Part shown: positions 13,794 to 22,316 of the stretch, piece by piece
Layout of the letters: each line of letters opens with the position of its first letter
Position numbering within the stretch: the first letter of the stretch is position 1
Source of the DNA: Acetobacteraceae bacterium
Lineage (GTDB): Bacteria; Pseudomonadota; Alphaproteobacteria; Acetobacterales; Acetobacteraceae
Length of the DNA stretch: 64,000 bases
Assembly (NCBI GenBank): GCA_947371015.1
Contig: CANBNK010000011.1
Coordinates: 1 to 64,000, forward strand
Direction: 5' to 3'
Program-made: the position numbers and the translations under genes
Notes under the pieces: generated by a model
Databases searched by the model: none
Told to the model about the DNA's origin: nothing
Seen by the model: the letters and a program-made list of their open reading frames with translations, nothing else

Positions 13794-14864
13794 ATGGAAT
13801 TCGGTATCCTCGTCACCAGCCACCCGAACCCGGTGGAGGAGCCCTATCCGCACCAGGCGGTGCACGCCCGCACCACGGATGAGATCATCCGCGCGGAAGC
13901 GCTGGGCTACGACACCGCCTGGATCGCCGAGCACCACTTCAGCACCAACTACGGCATCATGCCGGACTGCTTCGCCTTCATGGCCTACCTGGCGGCGAAG
14001 ACCTCGCGCATCAACCTGGCCGCCGGCGTCATCACCCTGCCGCTATACGACCCGATCCGCGTGGTGGAGAACACCGCCTTCGTCGACGTGCTGTCCAACG
14101 GACGCGTGCGCCTGGGCATCGGCAGCGGCTACCGGCCCTATGAGTTCGAGGGGCTGGGCAAGGATTTCGACAGCCGCCGCGACATCGTCGAGGAATCCGT
14201 GCGGCTGATGTTTGAAGCCTTCCATCGCCGCCGCTGGACCCACAAGGGCAAGTACTACCAGGGCGTCGTCGAAGGCCAGTACGAGATGCTGCCGGTGCCG
14301 ATCCAACTGCCGCATCCGCCGCTGTACATGGCCGGCGGCACCGACCGTTCCATCGGCTATGCCGGGCGCAACGGCTTCGGCCTGATGCTGAGCACGCTGC
14401 CGGGCACCGAGACGCTGGCGGCGCAATGCGCGCTGTACCGCGCCGCGCTGGCCGAGGCCCCGGCGCCGCAGCGCCACAACCCCGCGGCCGGCAACATCGA
14501 CATCGCCCGCATGGTCTATGTGGCAGAAACCGACGCCCAGGCCCGCGCCGATACCGAGGAACACATCCTGCGCCACATCCTGCATTTCGGCGGCAGCGGC
14601 ACCAGCGGCTACCTCGGCAGCGTTTCCGAAAAGGGCAATGCCGTCACCTATGACGACCTGCTGAACACCACGCTGCTGCATGGCAGCGCCGAGACGGTCA
14701 CCGCCAAGCTGCGCGCGCTGCAGGCCCGCACCGGCATGACCAGCCTGCTGCTGCATTACCCGCCCTACTACGGGCACGAGAAGACCATGAACAGCCTGCG
14801 GCTGTTCGCCGAGCGCGTCATGCCCGCGTTCCGGCCGCCAGCGCAGCGCGCCGCGGCCGAATAG
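13794..14864 (+). CDS. LLM class flavin-dependent oxidoreductase
   Basis: A luciferase-like (bacterial luciferase alpha-type) monooxygenase of 356 residues using FMNH2 or F420. Recognisable segments are MEFGILVTSHPN, the AEHHFSTNYG loop, INLAAGVITLPLYDPIRVVE, GRVRLGIGSGYRPYEFEGLG and PLYMAGGTDRSIGYAGRNGFG. These fit the alkanal/alkanesulfonate monooxygenase superfamily. Start ATG 13794 is preceded by GGGAGCG. It ends the operon of lyase-superfamily protein, TauD-like dioxygenase and TctC. Two oxygenases plus a receptor suggest stepwise oxidation of an imported organic acid; the compound is not identifiable. Confidence 0.9.
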   Translation: MEFGILVTSHPNPVEEPYPHQAVHARTTDEIIRAEALGYDTAWIAEHHFSTNYGIMPDCFAFMAYLAAKTSRINLAAGVITLPLYDPIRVVENTAFVDVLSNGRVRLGIGSGYRPYEFEGLGKDFDSRRDIVEESVRLMFEAFHRRRWTHKGKYYQGVVEGQYEMLPVPIQLPHPPLYMAGGTDRSIGYAGRNGFGLMLSTLPGTETLAAQCALYRAALAEAPAPQRHNPAAGNIDIARMVYVAETDAQARADTEEHILRHILHFGGSGTSGYLGSVSEKGNAVTYDDLLNTTLLHGSAETVTAKLRALQARTGMTSLLLHYPPYYGHEKTMNSLRLFAERVMPAFRPPAQRAAAE

Positions 14865-14869
14865 GCGCC

Positions 14870-15826
14870 TCAGCCCAGGCTGATGCCGGCGGCGCGGATC
14901 ACCTGCTCCACCGGCCCGCGCAGCTTTTCCAGGAAGGCAGAAAAGCCTTCCGGCGTGCTGCCGGACATGATCGCGCCGGCGGCGTCCATCCGCTGGCGCA
15001 CGCCGGCATCGCGGCAGGCCTCCGCATTGGCGGCGGCCAGCTTGCGGCAGATCTCCATCGGCACGCCCTTCGCCGCGAACAGCCCGTTCCAGTCGTTCAT
15101 GTCGAAGCCCGGTGCGACGGTCTCGCTGATGGTCGGCACATCCGGCAGCGTCGGCACCCGCTGGCTGCTGGTGACAGCCAATATCCGCGCCCGCCCCGCC
15201 TGCACCGGCGGCCGGATGGAGTTGGTGGTGATCAGCACGCTATCGATGACGCCGGCGGCGATGTCGCGCGCCGCATCGGCACCACCACGATACGGCGTGT
15301 GCAGCCAGCGCACGCCAACGCGCCGGCCGAATTCCTCGCCGGCCAGGTGCGCCATGCCGGCGGCGGGCGGCGTGCCCCAGCTGACCTTGTTCGGGTTGGC
15401 GCGCATGTACGCGACGAACTCGTGGATGTCCTTGGCCGCGAAGTCGTGCTTCACCGCGATGACCTGCGGAAAGTCGCAGATCTGGCTGACCGGGATGAAG
15501 TCTTGCCGGTAGTCGAACGGCGGCGGATGCATCAGCACCGGATTGGTCAGCTGGTTCGCCGCATCCACCAGGAAGGTGTAGCCGTCGCGCGGCGACTGCA
15601 TGATGGCGCTTTGCGCCACCACTGCATTGCCGCCGGTGCGGTTCTCGATGACGACGGACTGGCCCAGGATCTCCTGGATCTTCTGCCCCACCGCCCGCGC
15701 CGCAGTATCCGCGGCACCTCCGGCGGCGAAGGCGACGACGAAGCGGATGGTCCGGCTTGGCCAGGCCTCCTGCGCCAGGGCGGGGGCCGCCAGCGTGGAG
15801 GCAAGCAACGCGCGACGACCCAGCAT
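14870..15826 (-). CDS. TctC/Bug family substrate-binding protein
   Basis: Periplasmic receptor, 318 residues, with signal peptide MLGRRALLASTLAAPALAQ and family segments PSRTIRFVVAFAAGGAADTA, VIENRTGGNAVVAQSAIMQ, YRGGADAARDIAAGVIDSV and GFDMNDWNGLFAAKG. It is the last gene of the minus-strand leu-like operon, starting only four bases after the leuB-like stop, with GAAGGGG as ribosome-binding site. Its place in the operon suggests uptake of a malate-like or isopropylmalate-like acid, which is inference from context. It is convergent with the luciferase-like gene, with a five-base gap. Confidence 0.93.
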   Translation of the reverse strand: MLGRRALLASTLAAPALAQEAWPSRTIRFVVAFAAGGAADTAARAVGQKIQEILGQSVVIENRTGGNAVVAQSAIMQSPRDGYTFLVDAANQLTNPVLMHPPPFDYRQDFIPVSQICDFPQVIAVKHDFAAKDIHEFVAYMRANPNKVSWGTPPAAGMAHLAGEEFGRRVGVRWLHTPYRGGADAARDIAAGVIDSVLITTNSIRPPVQAGRARILAVTSSQRVPTLPDVPTISETVAPGFDMNDWNGLFAAKGVPMEICRKLAAANAEACRDAGVRQRMDAAGAIMSGSTPEGFSAFLEKLRGPVEQVIRAAGISLG

Positions 15827-15830
15827 GGCG

Positions 15831-16913
15831 CTACCCCTTCAACTTCGTGATGGCGCGGGCGACGGCATCGCCCATCGCCTCGGTGCCCAGCTTGGTCGCC
15901 CCCGCTTCCATGATGTCGCCGGTGCGATAGCCCTCGGCCAGCACCTGGCGCACCGCGCGCTCCACCAGCTGCGCTTCCGCTTCCATGCCGCCGGAATGCC
16001 GCAGCATCATCGCGGTGGACAGGATGCTCGCCAGCGGATTGGCCATGTCCTTGCCGGTGATGTCCGGCGCCGAGCCATGCACCGGCTCATACAGCCCGCG
16101 ACCACCCTCACCCAGCGAGGCCGAAGGCAGCATGCCGATGGAGCCCGTCAGCATCGCCGCGGCGTCTGACAGAATATCGCCGAAGATATTGCCGGTGACG
16201 ATCACGTCGAAGTCGCGCGGGCGGCGAATAAGGTGCATCGCCATCGCGTCAACATACTCGTGCTTCAGCTCCACATCCGGGTAGTCGCGGGAGACCTCGA
16301 TGGCCACTTCGCGCCAAAGCTGGCTGGTCTCCAGCACATTGGCCTTGTCCACGCTGCACAGCTTGCGGCGGCGCGTGCGCGCGGCCTTGAAGCCGGCATG
16401 CAGCACCCGGCGGATTTCCCCCTCGGTGTAGCGCATGGTGTTGATGCCGACACGCTGGCCATCGGCATCGCGGCTGACGCCGCGCGGCGTGCCGAAATAA
16501 ATGTCGCCGGTCAGCTCGCGCAGCACCACCAGGTCCACGCCCTCGATCGCCTCGCGCTTCAGCGTCGAAGCCCCGATGAGTTCCGGGAAGGCAAAGCACG
16601 GCCGGAAATTGGCGTAGAGGTCCAGGTGCTTGCGCAGCCGCAGCAGCCCATGGCCGCCGCGCGATTCCGCCGGGCGCAGGTCGCTCTCATAGGTACCTGC
16701 GGCACCGAACAGGATCGCATCCGCCTTGCCCGCCATGTCCAGTGTCGCCGCCGGCAGCGGGTCGCCGAACTTGTCGTAGGCGGCGTCGCCGATCAGCGCC
16801 TCCGCCATCTCGAATTGCGGGCCGCTATTGGCGGAGACGGCGCGCAGCGCCTTGACCGATTGCGCGGTGACTTCCGGCCCGATGCCGTCGCCACCGAGAA
16901 CTGCAATTTTCAT
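15831..16913 (-). CDS. leuB: 3-Isopropylmalate dehydrogenase family protein (LeuB-like)
   Basis: This family oxidatively decarboxylates 3-isopropylmalate with NAD+. The 360-residue product has the family N-terminus [20 protein letters not shown], the substrate-loop pattern [18 protein letters not shown], and [13 protein letters not shown]. It also has the Mg/substrate region [20 protein letters not shown] and [20 protein letters not shown]. Where classical LeuB reads GAVGGPKW, this protein reads GAAGTYESD, so it may be a paralog acting on another 3-alkylmalate. An excellent GGAGG lies upstream of the ATG. It lies downstream of leuD- and leuC-like genes and immediately upstream of tctC. Confidence 0.85.
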   Translation of the reverse strand: MKIAVLGGDGIGPEVTAQSVKALRAVSANSGPQFEMAEALIGDAAYDKFGDPLPAATLDMAGKADAILFGAAGTYESDLRPAESRGGHGLLRLRKHLDLYANFRPCFAFPELIGASTLKREAIEGVDLVVLRELTGDIYFGTPRGVSRDADGQRVGINTMRYTEGEIRRVLHAGFKAARTRRRKLCSVDKANVLETSQLWREVAIEVSRDYPDVELKHEYVDAMAMHLIRRPRDFDVIVTGNIFGDILSDAAAMLTGSIGMLPSASLGEGGRGLYEPVHGSAPDITGKDMANPLASILSTAMMLRHSGGMEAEAQLVERAVRQVLAEGYRTGDIMEAGATKLGTEAMGDAVARAITKLKG

Positions 16914-16983
16914 GGTGTCGCCTCCGGCGACGCCGATTGATTCAGCTCTCCGCGCCCTGCGGCGCTCCGACCATCAAGCGGCA

Positions 16984-17586
16984 TCAACGCACGTTCTCCC
17001 TACCGAAGCGGCGCTCGAAGGCCGCGATTTCTTCTTCGTAGCTCTGCGTCAGGCCGATCTCGTCCAGCCCCTCCAGCAGGCAATGCTTGGCGAAGGGATC
17101 GACCTCAAAGGAATGCACGCTGCCATCCGGCGCCGTCACCGTCTGCGCCGGCAAATCCACCTGGATGCGCGCGCCCGGGTCGGCCTCGATCTGCGCCAGG
17201 ATGCTCTCGACCACATCCGCCGGCAGCATCACCGGCAGCAGCCCGTTCTTCATGCCGTTGTTACGAAAAATATCGCCGAAGCTCGGCGCGATCGCCACGC
17301 GGAAACCGGCATCGAACAGCGCCCACACCGCGCTTTCGCGTGAGGAACCGCAGGCGAAGTTCTTCCCCGCCACCACGATGCGCGCGTTACGCCAGGCCTC
17401 GCGGTTCAGCGCGAAGTCCGGGTTCTGCTCGCCATCCGGCAGGCGGCGGGCGTCGTGGAACAGGAACTCGGTATGGTCCACCTCGCGCGGGCGGCTCAGG
17501 AAGCGCGCCGGGATGATCTGGTCGGTGTCGATGTTTGGCCGCGGCAGTGGCACCGCCACCGCGTCCATGGTCCGGAACGCTTCCAT
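16984..17586 (-). CDS. leuD: 3-Isopropylmalate dehydratase small subunit (LeuD)
   Basis: LeuD is the swivel-domain subunit that pairs with LeuC to isomerise 2- and 3-isopropylmalate. The product (200 aa) has the canonical opening FRTMDAVAVPLPRPNIDTDQ, the substrate-binding motif GKNFACGSSRESAVWAL and APSFGDIFRNNGMKNGLLP. Length is normal. The ATG at 17586 overlaps the leuC stop as TGATG, the same junction used between leuC and the gene upstream of it; a GTG at 17589 is also possible. A 70-base gap separates it from leuB. Confidence 0.93.
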   Translation of the reverse strand: MEAFRTMDAVAVPLPRPNIDTDQIIPARFLSRPREVDHTEFLFHDARRLPDGEQNPDFALNREAWRNARIVVAGKNFACGSSRESAVWALFDAGFRVAIAPSFGDIFRNNGMKNGLLPVMLPADVVESILAQIEADPGARIQVDLPAQTVTAPDGSVHSFEVDPFAKHCLLEGLDEIGLTQSYEEEIAAFERRFGRENVR

Positions 17587-18998
17587 CACGCTTCTCCAGC
17601 CAGCAGCCGCCGCACATCGGTGAACCTGCCCGTGATCGCAGCCGCCGCCGCCATCGCCGGGCTCAGCAGATGCGTCCGCGCCCCCGGCCCCTGGCGGCCC
17701 ATGAAGTTGCGGTTGCTGGTGCTCGCCACCCGCTCGCCAGGCTGGGCGATATCACCATTGGTGCCCAGGCACATCGAACAACCAGGTTCGCGCCACTCGA
17801 AGCCGGCGGCGCGGAACACGTCATGCAGCCCCTCGGCCTCGGCCTGGCGCTTGACGCCCTCGCTGCCCGGCACCACCCAGGCACGCACGCTGCCGGCTAC
17901 CTTGCGGCCCTTCGCCACGGCGGCGGCGGCGCGCATATCCTCAATGCGGCTGTTCGTGCAGCTGCCGATGAACACGCGGTCCACCGCCACCTCGCTCAGC
18001 GGCGTCCCTGCCTGCAGTCCCATGTACACCAGCATCCGCGCCATCTGCTCACGCCGCTCGGCATCCACGGCACTGCTCGGGTCCGGAATACGGCCATCGA
18101 TCGGCAGCGCATCCTCCGGCGAGTTGCCCCAGGTCACCATCGGCTGAATCGCACTACCGTCCAGTGCCACCTCGGCGTCGAACACGGCGTCATCGGCGGA
18201 AGGCAGCGCGCGCCAACGGTCCAGCGCCGCGTCCCATGCCGCGCCCTTCGGCGCATAGGGCCGGCCGGCGATGTACTGGAAGGTGGTATTATCCGGCGCC
18301 ACCATGCCGGCGCGGCCACCGCCCTCGATGCTCATGTTGCACAGCGTCAGCCGGCCTTCCATGGAAAGCCCGCGGATGGCGCTGCCGGTGTACTCCAGCA
18401 CATGCCCGGTACCACCGGCGGCACCGATCTTCGCTATGATGGCGAGGATCACATCCTTGCCCGTCACCTGATCACTGAGCGTGCCATCCACGCGGATGCG
18501 CATGGTCTTCGGCTTGCGCTGCCACAGCGTCTGCGTCGCCAGCACATGCGCCACTTCCGTGCTGCCAATGCCAAATGCCAGCGCGCCCACCGCGCCATGC
18601 GTGCTGGTGTGGCTGTCGCCGCAAACAAGCAGAATGCCCGGCTGCGACAAGCCCTGCTCAGGCCCCATCACATGCACAATACCCTGCCCCTCGGTGCCCA
18701 GGCCGAACTGCTTGATGCCGTATTCCCGCGTGTTGCGGTCCAGCTTCTCCACCATCTCGCGGTGGCGCTCATCCTCAATCTCCTCCACCTTGCGCGAGCT
18801 GGTGGAGACGTAGTGATCAGGCGTGGCGAAAATCCGCTCCGGCGCACGCGGCTTCAGCCCGCGGTTGCGCAGGAAGTCGAAGGCCGTCGCCCCGCCGTCA
18901 TGCAGCAGATGGGTATCCACATACAGCAGCGTCTGGCCGTCATCACGGTCCAGCACGCGATGCTTCTGCCAGATCTTCTCGAACATGGTCTCGGACAT
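17586..18998 (-). CDS. leuC: 3-Isopropylmalate dehydratase large subunit family (LeuC)
   Basis: This aconitase-superfamily subunit holds the [4Fe-4S] cluster. The 470-residue protein has the three cluster cysteines C347 (SCTNSR), C407 and C410 (CSMC), at the positions usual for LeuC, and the segments CGDSHTSTHGAVGALAFGIG and MSIEGGGRAGMVAPDNTTF. One deviation stands out: near residue 30 the usual HEVTSPQAF substrate region is replaced by HDGGATAFDFL, suggesting altered substrate preference. The start overlaps the stop of the upstream amidohydrolase by one base (TGATG). With LeuD it should form a heterodimeric hydro-lyase. Confidence 0.9.
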   Translation of the reverse strand: MSETMFEKIWQKHRVLDRDDGQTLLYVDTHLLHDGGATAFDFLRNRGLKPRAPERIFATPDHYVSTSSRKVEEIEDERHREMVEKLDRNTREYGIKQFGLGTEGQGIVHVMGPEQGLSQPGILLVCGDSHTSTHGAVGALAFGIGSTEVAHVLATQTLWQRKPKTMRIRVDGTLSDQVTGKDVILAIIAKIGAAGGTGHVLEYTGSAIRGLSMEGRLTLCNMSIEGGGRAGMVAPDNTTFQYIAGRPYAPKGAAWDAALDRWRALPSADDAVFDAEVALDGSAIQPMVTWGNSPEDALPIDGRIPDPSSAVDAERREQMARMLVYMGLQAGTPLSEVAVDRVFIGSCTNSRIEDMRAAAAVAKGRKVAGSVRAWVVPGSEGVKRQAEAEGLHDVFRAAGFEWREPGCSMCLGTNGDIAQPGERVASTSNRNFMGRQGPGARTHLLSPAMAAAAAITGRFTDVRRLLAGEA

Positions 18999-20698
18999 CA
19001 CGCAGCTCCGCGCAGCAGCTTGCCGGGAAGTGCCCCGGTGGCAACGCCGTCCCTGTAGGTGACGACGCCGGTCTTGATGGTCGCAACATAGCCATCGGCG
19101 CGCTGCATCAGCCGCTTGCCGCCGGCGGGCAGGTCCGCCACCACATCCGGGCGACGCAGCCGCAGCTTGTCGAAGTCGATCAGGTTCACGTCGGCCAGCT
19201 TGCCCGGCGCCAGCACGCCACGGTCGGTGAAGCCGGCCGCCGCCGCCGTGTCGCTGGTCAGCCGCCGCACCAGCTCCTCCAGCGCAAAGCCGCGCCCGCG
19301 GCCCCAATGCGCCAGCAGAAAGCTGGGGAAGCTGCCATCGCTGATGAAGCCGACATGCGCGCCGCCATCGCTCAACCCCATGATGGTGTTGGGGTGGCGC
19401 AGGCATTCCTCGCTGGGGTTCAACGTGTAGTCGGCATAGTTGGTCAGCGCGGTGAAGATGAAGCTGTTGCCGGCATCCTCCAGAAGCATGTCGTAGGCCA
19501 CCTCCGGCGCCGTCCGCCCCTCGCGCGCGGCAATCGCCTCGATGCTCTGCTCCTGCGGCGGCGTGTAGTTCGGCGGGTCCTGGAACAGGAACATCCGCGC
19601 ATAGCCGATGCGCTGGATCAGCGGGAACACGCTGTTCTTCACCGGGTCCTCGCTCAGGATGCGCGCCCGCACCGCGGGGTCGCGCATCGCCGCCACGCGC
19701 TCCGCCAGCGGCAGATGCGCGATGGCCCGATAGGACGCACAGCCGCTGAACGGGTTCTGCGTCCCCCGCAGCCCCAGCAGAATCCCAATCGGCCGCGGCG
19801 GAAATACCGGCCGAATACTTTTACCGGCTGCCGCCGCACCATCGCTCAGCGCCAGCAGTTCCTTCCACACTTCGGTCCGGTCATGCCGCGCGGTCATCGA
19901 GAACACGATCGGCCGCCCGCTCGCGTCATGGATGCGCTGCATCATCGCGAACTCGCCGGCGGGGTCCGGCTGCAACCAGTCGGAGACGATCTCCATGAAG
20001 CCGCGACCCGCATCGCTGACGCCCTGCGCCAGGCCGGTCAACTCGGCTTCCAGCGCGCGCAGCGTCGGCGTGTAGTCGCCCGCCAGCGTCTTGTGCGAAA
20101 TCGTCCGACTGGTCGAAACGCCAAACGCTCCGGCCCTCACCGCCTCCGACGTAATCGCCCGCATCGCCGCGATATCGGCCTGGTTCGCCGGCTCCAGCGC
20201 CAGCGCGCGTTCGCCCATCACGAAGACCCGCACCGCCGCATGCGGCAGCAGCGCGCCGAGATCAATGTCGCGTGGCCGCCGCTCCAGCGCGGTCAGGAAC
20301 TCCGGAAAGCTCTGCCACTGCCAGTCCAGCCCCTCATGCAGGCAGGCGCCGGGGATATCCTCCACCCCCTCCATCAGCTCCACCAGCTTGCTACGGTCCG
20401 CTGGTTTGCACGGCGCGAAGCCAACGCCGCAATTGCCCATCACGCCCGTGGTCACGCCGTGCCAGGCGGAGGGCGCCATGTGGTCATCCCACAATGCCTG
20501 CGCGTCGTAATGCGTGTGGATATCGACGAAGCCAGGCGTCACCAGCAGGCCCTTGGCGTCGATCTCCTCGACGCCGCGCCCGCTGACCTGGCCGACGGCG
20601 ACGATCCGGCCGCCGGCAATCGCCACGTCAGCCTCGCGCGCCGCGCTGCCGGTACCGTCCATCACGGTACCCCCGCGGATAATCAGATCGGCCTGCAT
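18998..20698 (-). CDS. N-acyl-D-amino-acid deacylase family amidohydrolase
   Basis: This 566-residue amidohydrolase resembles D-aminoacylases and dihydroorotase-type enzymes. It opens with MQADLIIRGGTVMDGTGSAA and contains the metal motif GFVDIHTHYDAQALWDD. The characteristic cysteine lies in GVMGNCGVGFAPC. Near the C-terminus are GGAHVGFISDGSFP and LAPGKLADVNLIDFDKL. Members hydrolyse N-acyl-D-amino acids or related amides. I chose the ATG at 20698, preceded by GGAAGGAA; an upstream in-frame extension to 20857 passes through a palindrome and has no coding character. Its stop overlaps the leuC start, so it heads the leu-like operon. Confidence 0.88.
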   Translation of the reverse strand: MQADLIIRGGTVMDGTGSAAREADVAIAGGRIVAVGQVSGRGVEEIDAKGLLVTPGFVDIHTHYDAQALWDDHMAPSAWHGVTTGVMGNCGVGFAPCKPADRSKLVELMEGVEDIPGACLHEGLDWQWQSFPEFLTALERRPRDIDLGALLPHAAVRVFVMGERALALEPANQADIAAMRAITSEAVRAGAFGVSTSRTISHKTLAGDYTPTLRALEAELTGLAQGVSDAGRGFMEIVSDWLQPDPAGEFAMMQRIHDASGRPIVFSMTARHDRTEVWKELLALSDGAAAAGKSIRPVFPPRPIGILLGLRGTQNPFSGCASYRAIAHLPLAERVAAMRDPAVRARILSEDPVKNSVFPLIQRIGYARMFLFQDPPNYTPPQEQSIEAIAAREGRTAPEVAYDMLLEDAGNSFIFTALTNYADYTLNPSEECLRHPNTIMGLSDGGAHVGFISDGSFPSFLLAHWGRGRGFALEELVRRLTSDTAAAAGFTDRGVLAPGKLADVNLIDFDKLRLRRPDVVADLPAGGKRLMQRADGYVATIKTGVVTYRDGVATGALPGKLLRGAA

Positions 20699-20731
20699 CG
20701 AACCGTTCCTTCCCTCAATTTCCCGCAGTCT

Positions 20732-20771
20732 AGGGTCTGTCAGACGCTCACGGAAGCGTCTGACAGACCCT
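20732..20771. repeat. Perfect 17-base-arm palindrome between divergent operons
   Basis: The arms AGGGTCTGTCAGACGCT (20732-20748) and their exact complement (20755-20771) flank a six-base loop. The element lies in the 212-base space between the divergent amidohydrolase/leu operon and the UbiD operon, 34 bases upstream of the amidohydrolase start. There is no T-tract on either side, and a terminator between divergent genes would be odd. An operator serving both operons, or a dispersed extragenic palindrome, are the main possibilities. Confidence 0.8.
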
Positions 20772-20910
20772 GGCTGCTCTTTGCGCGCCTGATTCACGCC
20801 GTCGGCGATTCCGCCGGCGACGATCAGACGCCAGGCCCGCCGCGCCCGCTGGCTCAATCCGGCCCGGCGTGTAGGATGGCCCCCAAGGGAAACGGAACAA
20901 GGAAGCGGCC

Positions 20911-22302
20911 ATGGCGCCGATCACCACGCTGCGCGACTGGCTGGACCGGCTGGCGGCCACCGACCGCCTGGCGGTGGCCCGCCCCGGCGCCAGCCTGGTG
21001 CACGAGATCGCCGCCATCGCCAACCGGCTGGACGGCCGCAAGGCCAGCCTGTTCCCGCAACCCAACGGCCCCATGGGCGGCCACCCCATCCCCGTCGTCT
21101 CCGGCCTCACCAGCGACCGCGGCTGGATGGCCGAGGCCATGGGCGTCACGCCCGCTGGGCTGCTCGGCCGCTTCCAGCACGCCGCCGCCAACCCCTTGCC
21201 CTGCCACGAAGTCGGCAACGCCCCGGCCCAGCAGGTGGTCCACCGCAGCGGCATCGACCTGACCAAGCTGCTGCCGATACCCACGCACAACGAACTCGAC
21301 AGCGGCGCCTATATCAGTGCCGGCCTCTGCCTCAGCCGCAATCCGCAGAACGGCATCCAGAACGTCGCCATCCATCGCCTGCAGGTGAACGGCCCGGACC
21401 GCCTGGGCGTGCTGATCCTGCCGCGCCACACCATGAGCTACCTGCAGATGGCCGAGGAAATGGGCGAGGACCTCGAAGTCGCCATCGTCATCGGCGTCGA
21501 TCCCATCACGCTGCTGGCCAGCCAGGCCATCGCGCCGCTGGATGCCGATGAACTGGAGATCGCCGGCGCCCTGCACGGCGCGCCGATGCCGGTGGTGAAA
21601 TGCCTGACCAACGATGTCCGCGTGCCGTCGCACGCCGAAATCGTCATCGAAGGCCGCGTGCTGCGCGAAGCCCGCGAGGAAGAAGGCCCGTTCGGCGAGT
21701 TCCCGCAATACTACGGCGAACGCGCCAAGCGCCATGTCATCCAGGTGGACTGCGTCACCACCCGCAGCAACCCGATCTTCCACACCATCGTCGGCGGCGG
21801 GCTGGAGCACCTGTTGCTCGGCGGCATCCCGCGCGAGGCCTCGATGCTCTCGCACCTGAAGCGCAGTTTTCCGAACGTGCTGGACGTCCATCTCGGCCGC
21901 GGCGGCGTCATGCGTTACCACCTGGCGGTGCAGATAAAAAAGCGCAGTGAGGGCGAGGCGAAGAACATCATGATGGGCGCCTTCGCCGGCCACTACGACA
22001 TCAAGCAGGTGGTGGTGGTGGATGAGGACGTGGACATCCACGACCCCGCCGAGGTGGAATGGGCCATCGCCACGCGCTTCCAGGCCGACCGCGACCTGCT
22101 CATTATCGCCAACAGCCAGGGCTCGCGCCTGGACCCTTCCGCCGAGGACGGGCTTGGCGCCAAGATGGGCCTGGATGCGACCAAGCCGCTCACCGCGCCG
22201 CCGCTGAAGTTCAAGCGCATCGCGGTGCCCGGCCAGGCCGAGATCAGGTTGCAGGACGTGCTGGAGACCGGGGACGCTACGCAATGGCGCAACCGGATTT
22301 GA
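20911..22302 (+). CDS. UbiD family decarboxylase (HmfF-like candidate)
   Basis: UbiD enzymes reversibly decarboxylate aromatic or unsaturated acids using prenylated FMN. The 463-residue product has the expected Arg (R156 in NVAIHRLQV) and the Glu pair E258/E263 in EEEGPFGEFPQYY, which form the family's catalytic Arg-Glu-Glu set. It is shorter than the ~490-residue ubiquinone enzyme. The operon that follows encodes a full furoyl-CoA-type pathway, so 2,5-furandicarboxylate decarboxylase is the best guess. No UbiX-type prenyltransferase is in the window, so prFMN must be supplied from elsewhere. A good ribosome-binding site (GGAAG) precedes the ATG. Confidence 0.9.
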   Translation: MAPITTLRDWLDRLAATDRLAVARPGASLVHEIAAIANRLDGRKASLFPQPNGPMGGHPIPVVSGLTSDRGWMAEAMGVTPAGLLGRFQHAAANPLPCHEVGNAPAQQVVHRSGIDLTKLLPIPTHNELDSGAYISAGLCLSRNPQNGIQNVAIHRLQVNGPDRLGVLILPRHTMSYLQMAEEMGEDLEVAIVIGVDPITLLASQAIAPLDADELEIAGALHGAPMPVVKCLTNDVRVPSHAEIVIEGRVLREAREEEGPFGEFPQYYGERAKRHVIQVDCVTTRSNPIFHTIVGGGLEHLLLGGIPREASMLSHLKRSFPNVLDVHLGRGGVMRYHLAVQIKKRSEGEAKNIMMGAFAGHYDIKQVVVVDEDVDIHDPAEVEWAIATRFQADRDLLIIANSQGSRLDPSAEDGLGAKMGLDATKPLTAPPLKFKRIAVPGQAEIRLQDVLETGDATQWRNRI

Positions 22303-22316
22303 GGGGAGAAGACGCG

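Noticed and set aside
18998-20857. Longer start for the amidohydrolase
   Set aside because: The extra 53 codons cross the 17-base palindrome and lack family similarity; the ATG at 20698 has a good ribosome-binding site.
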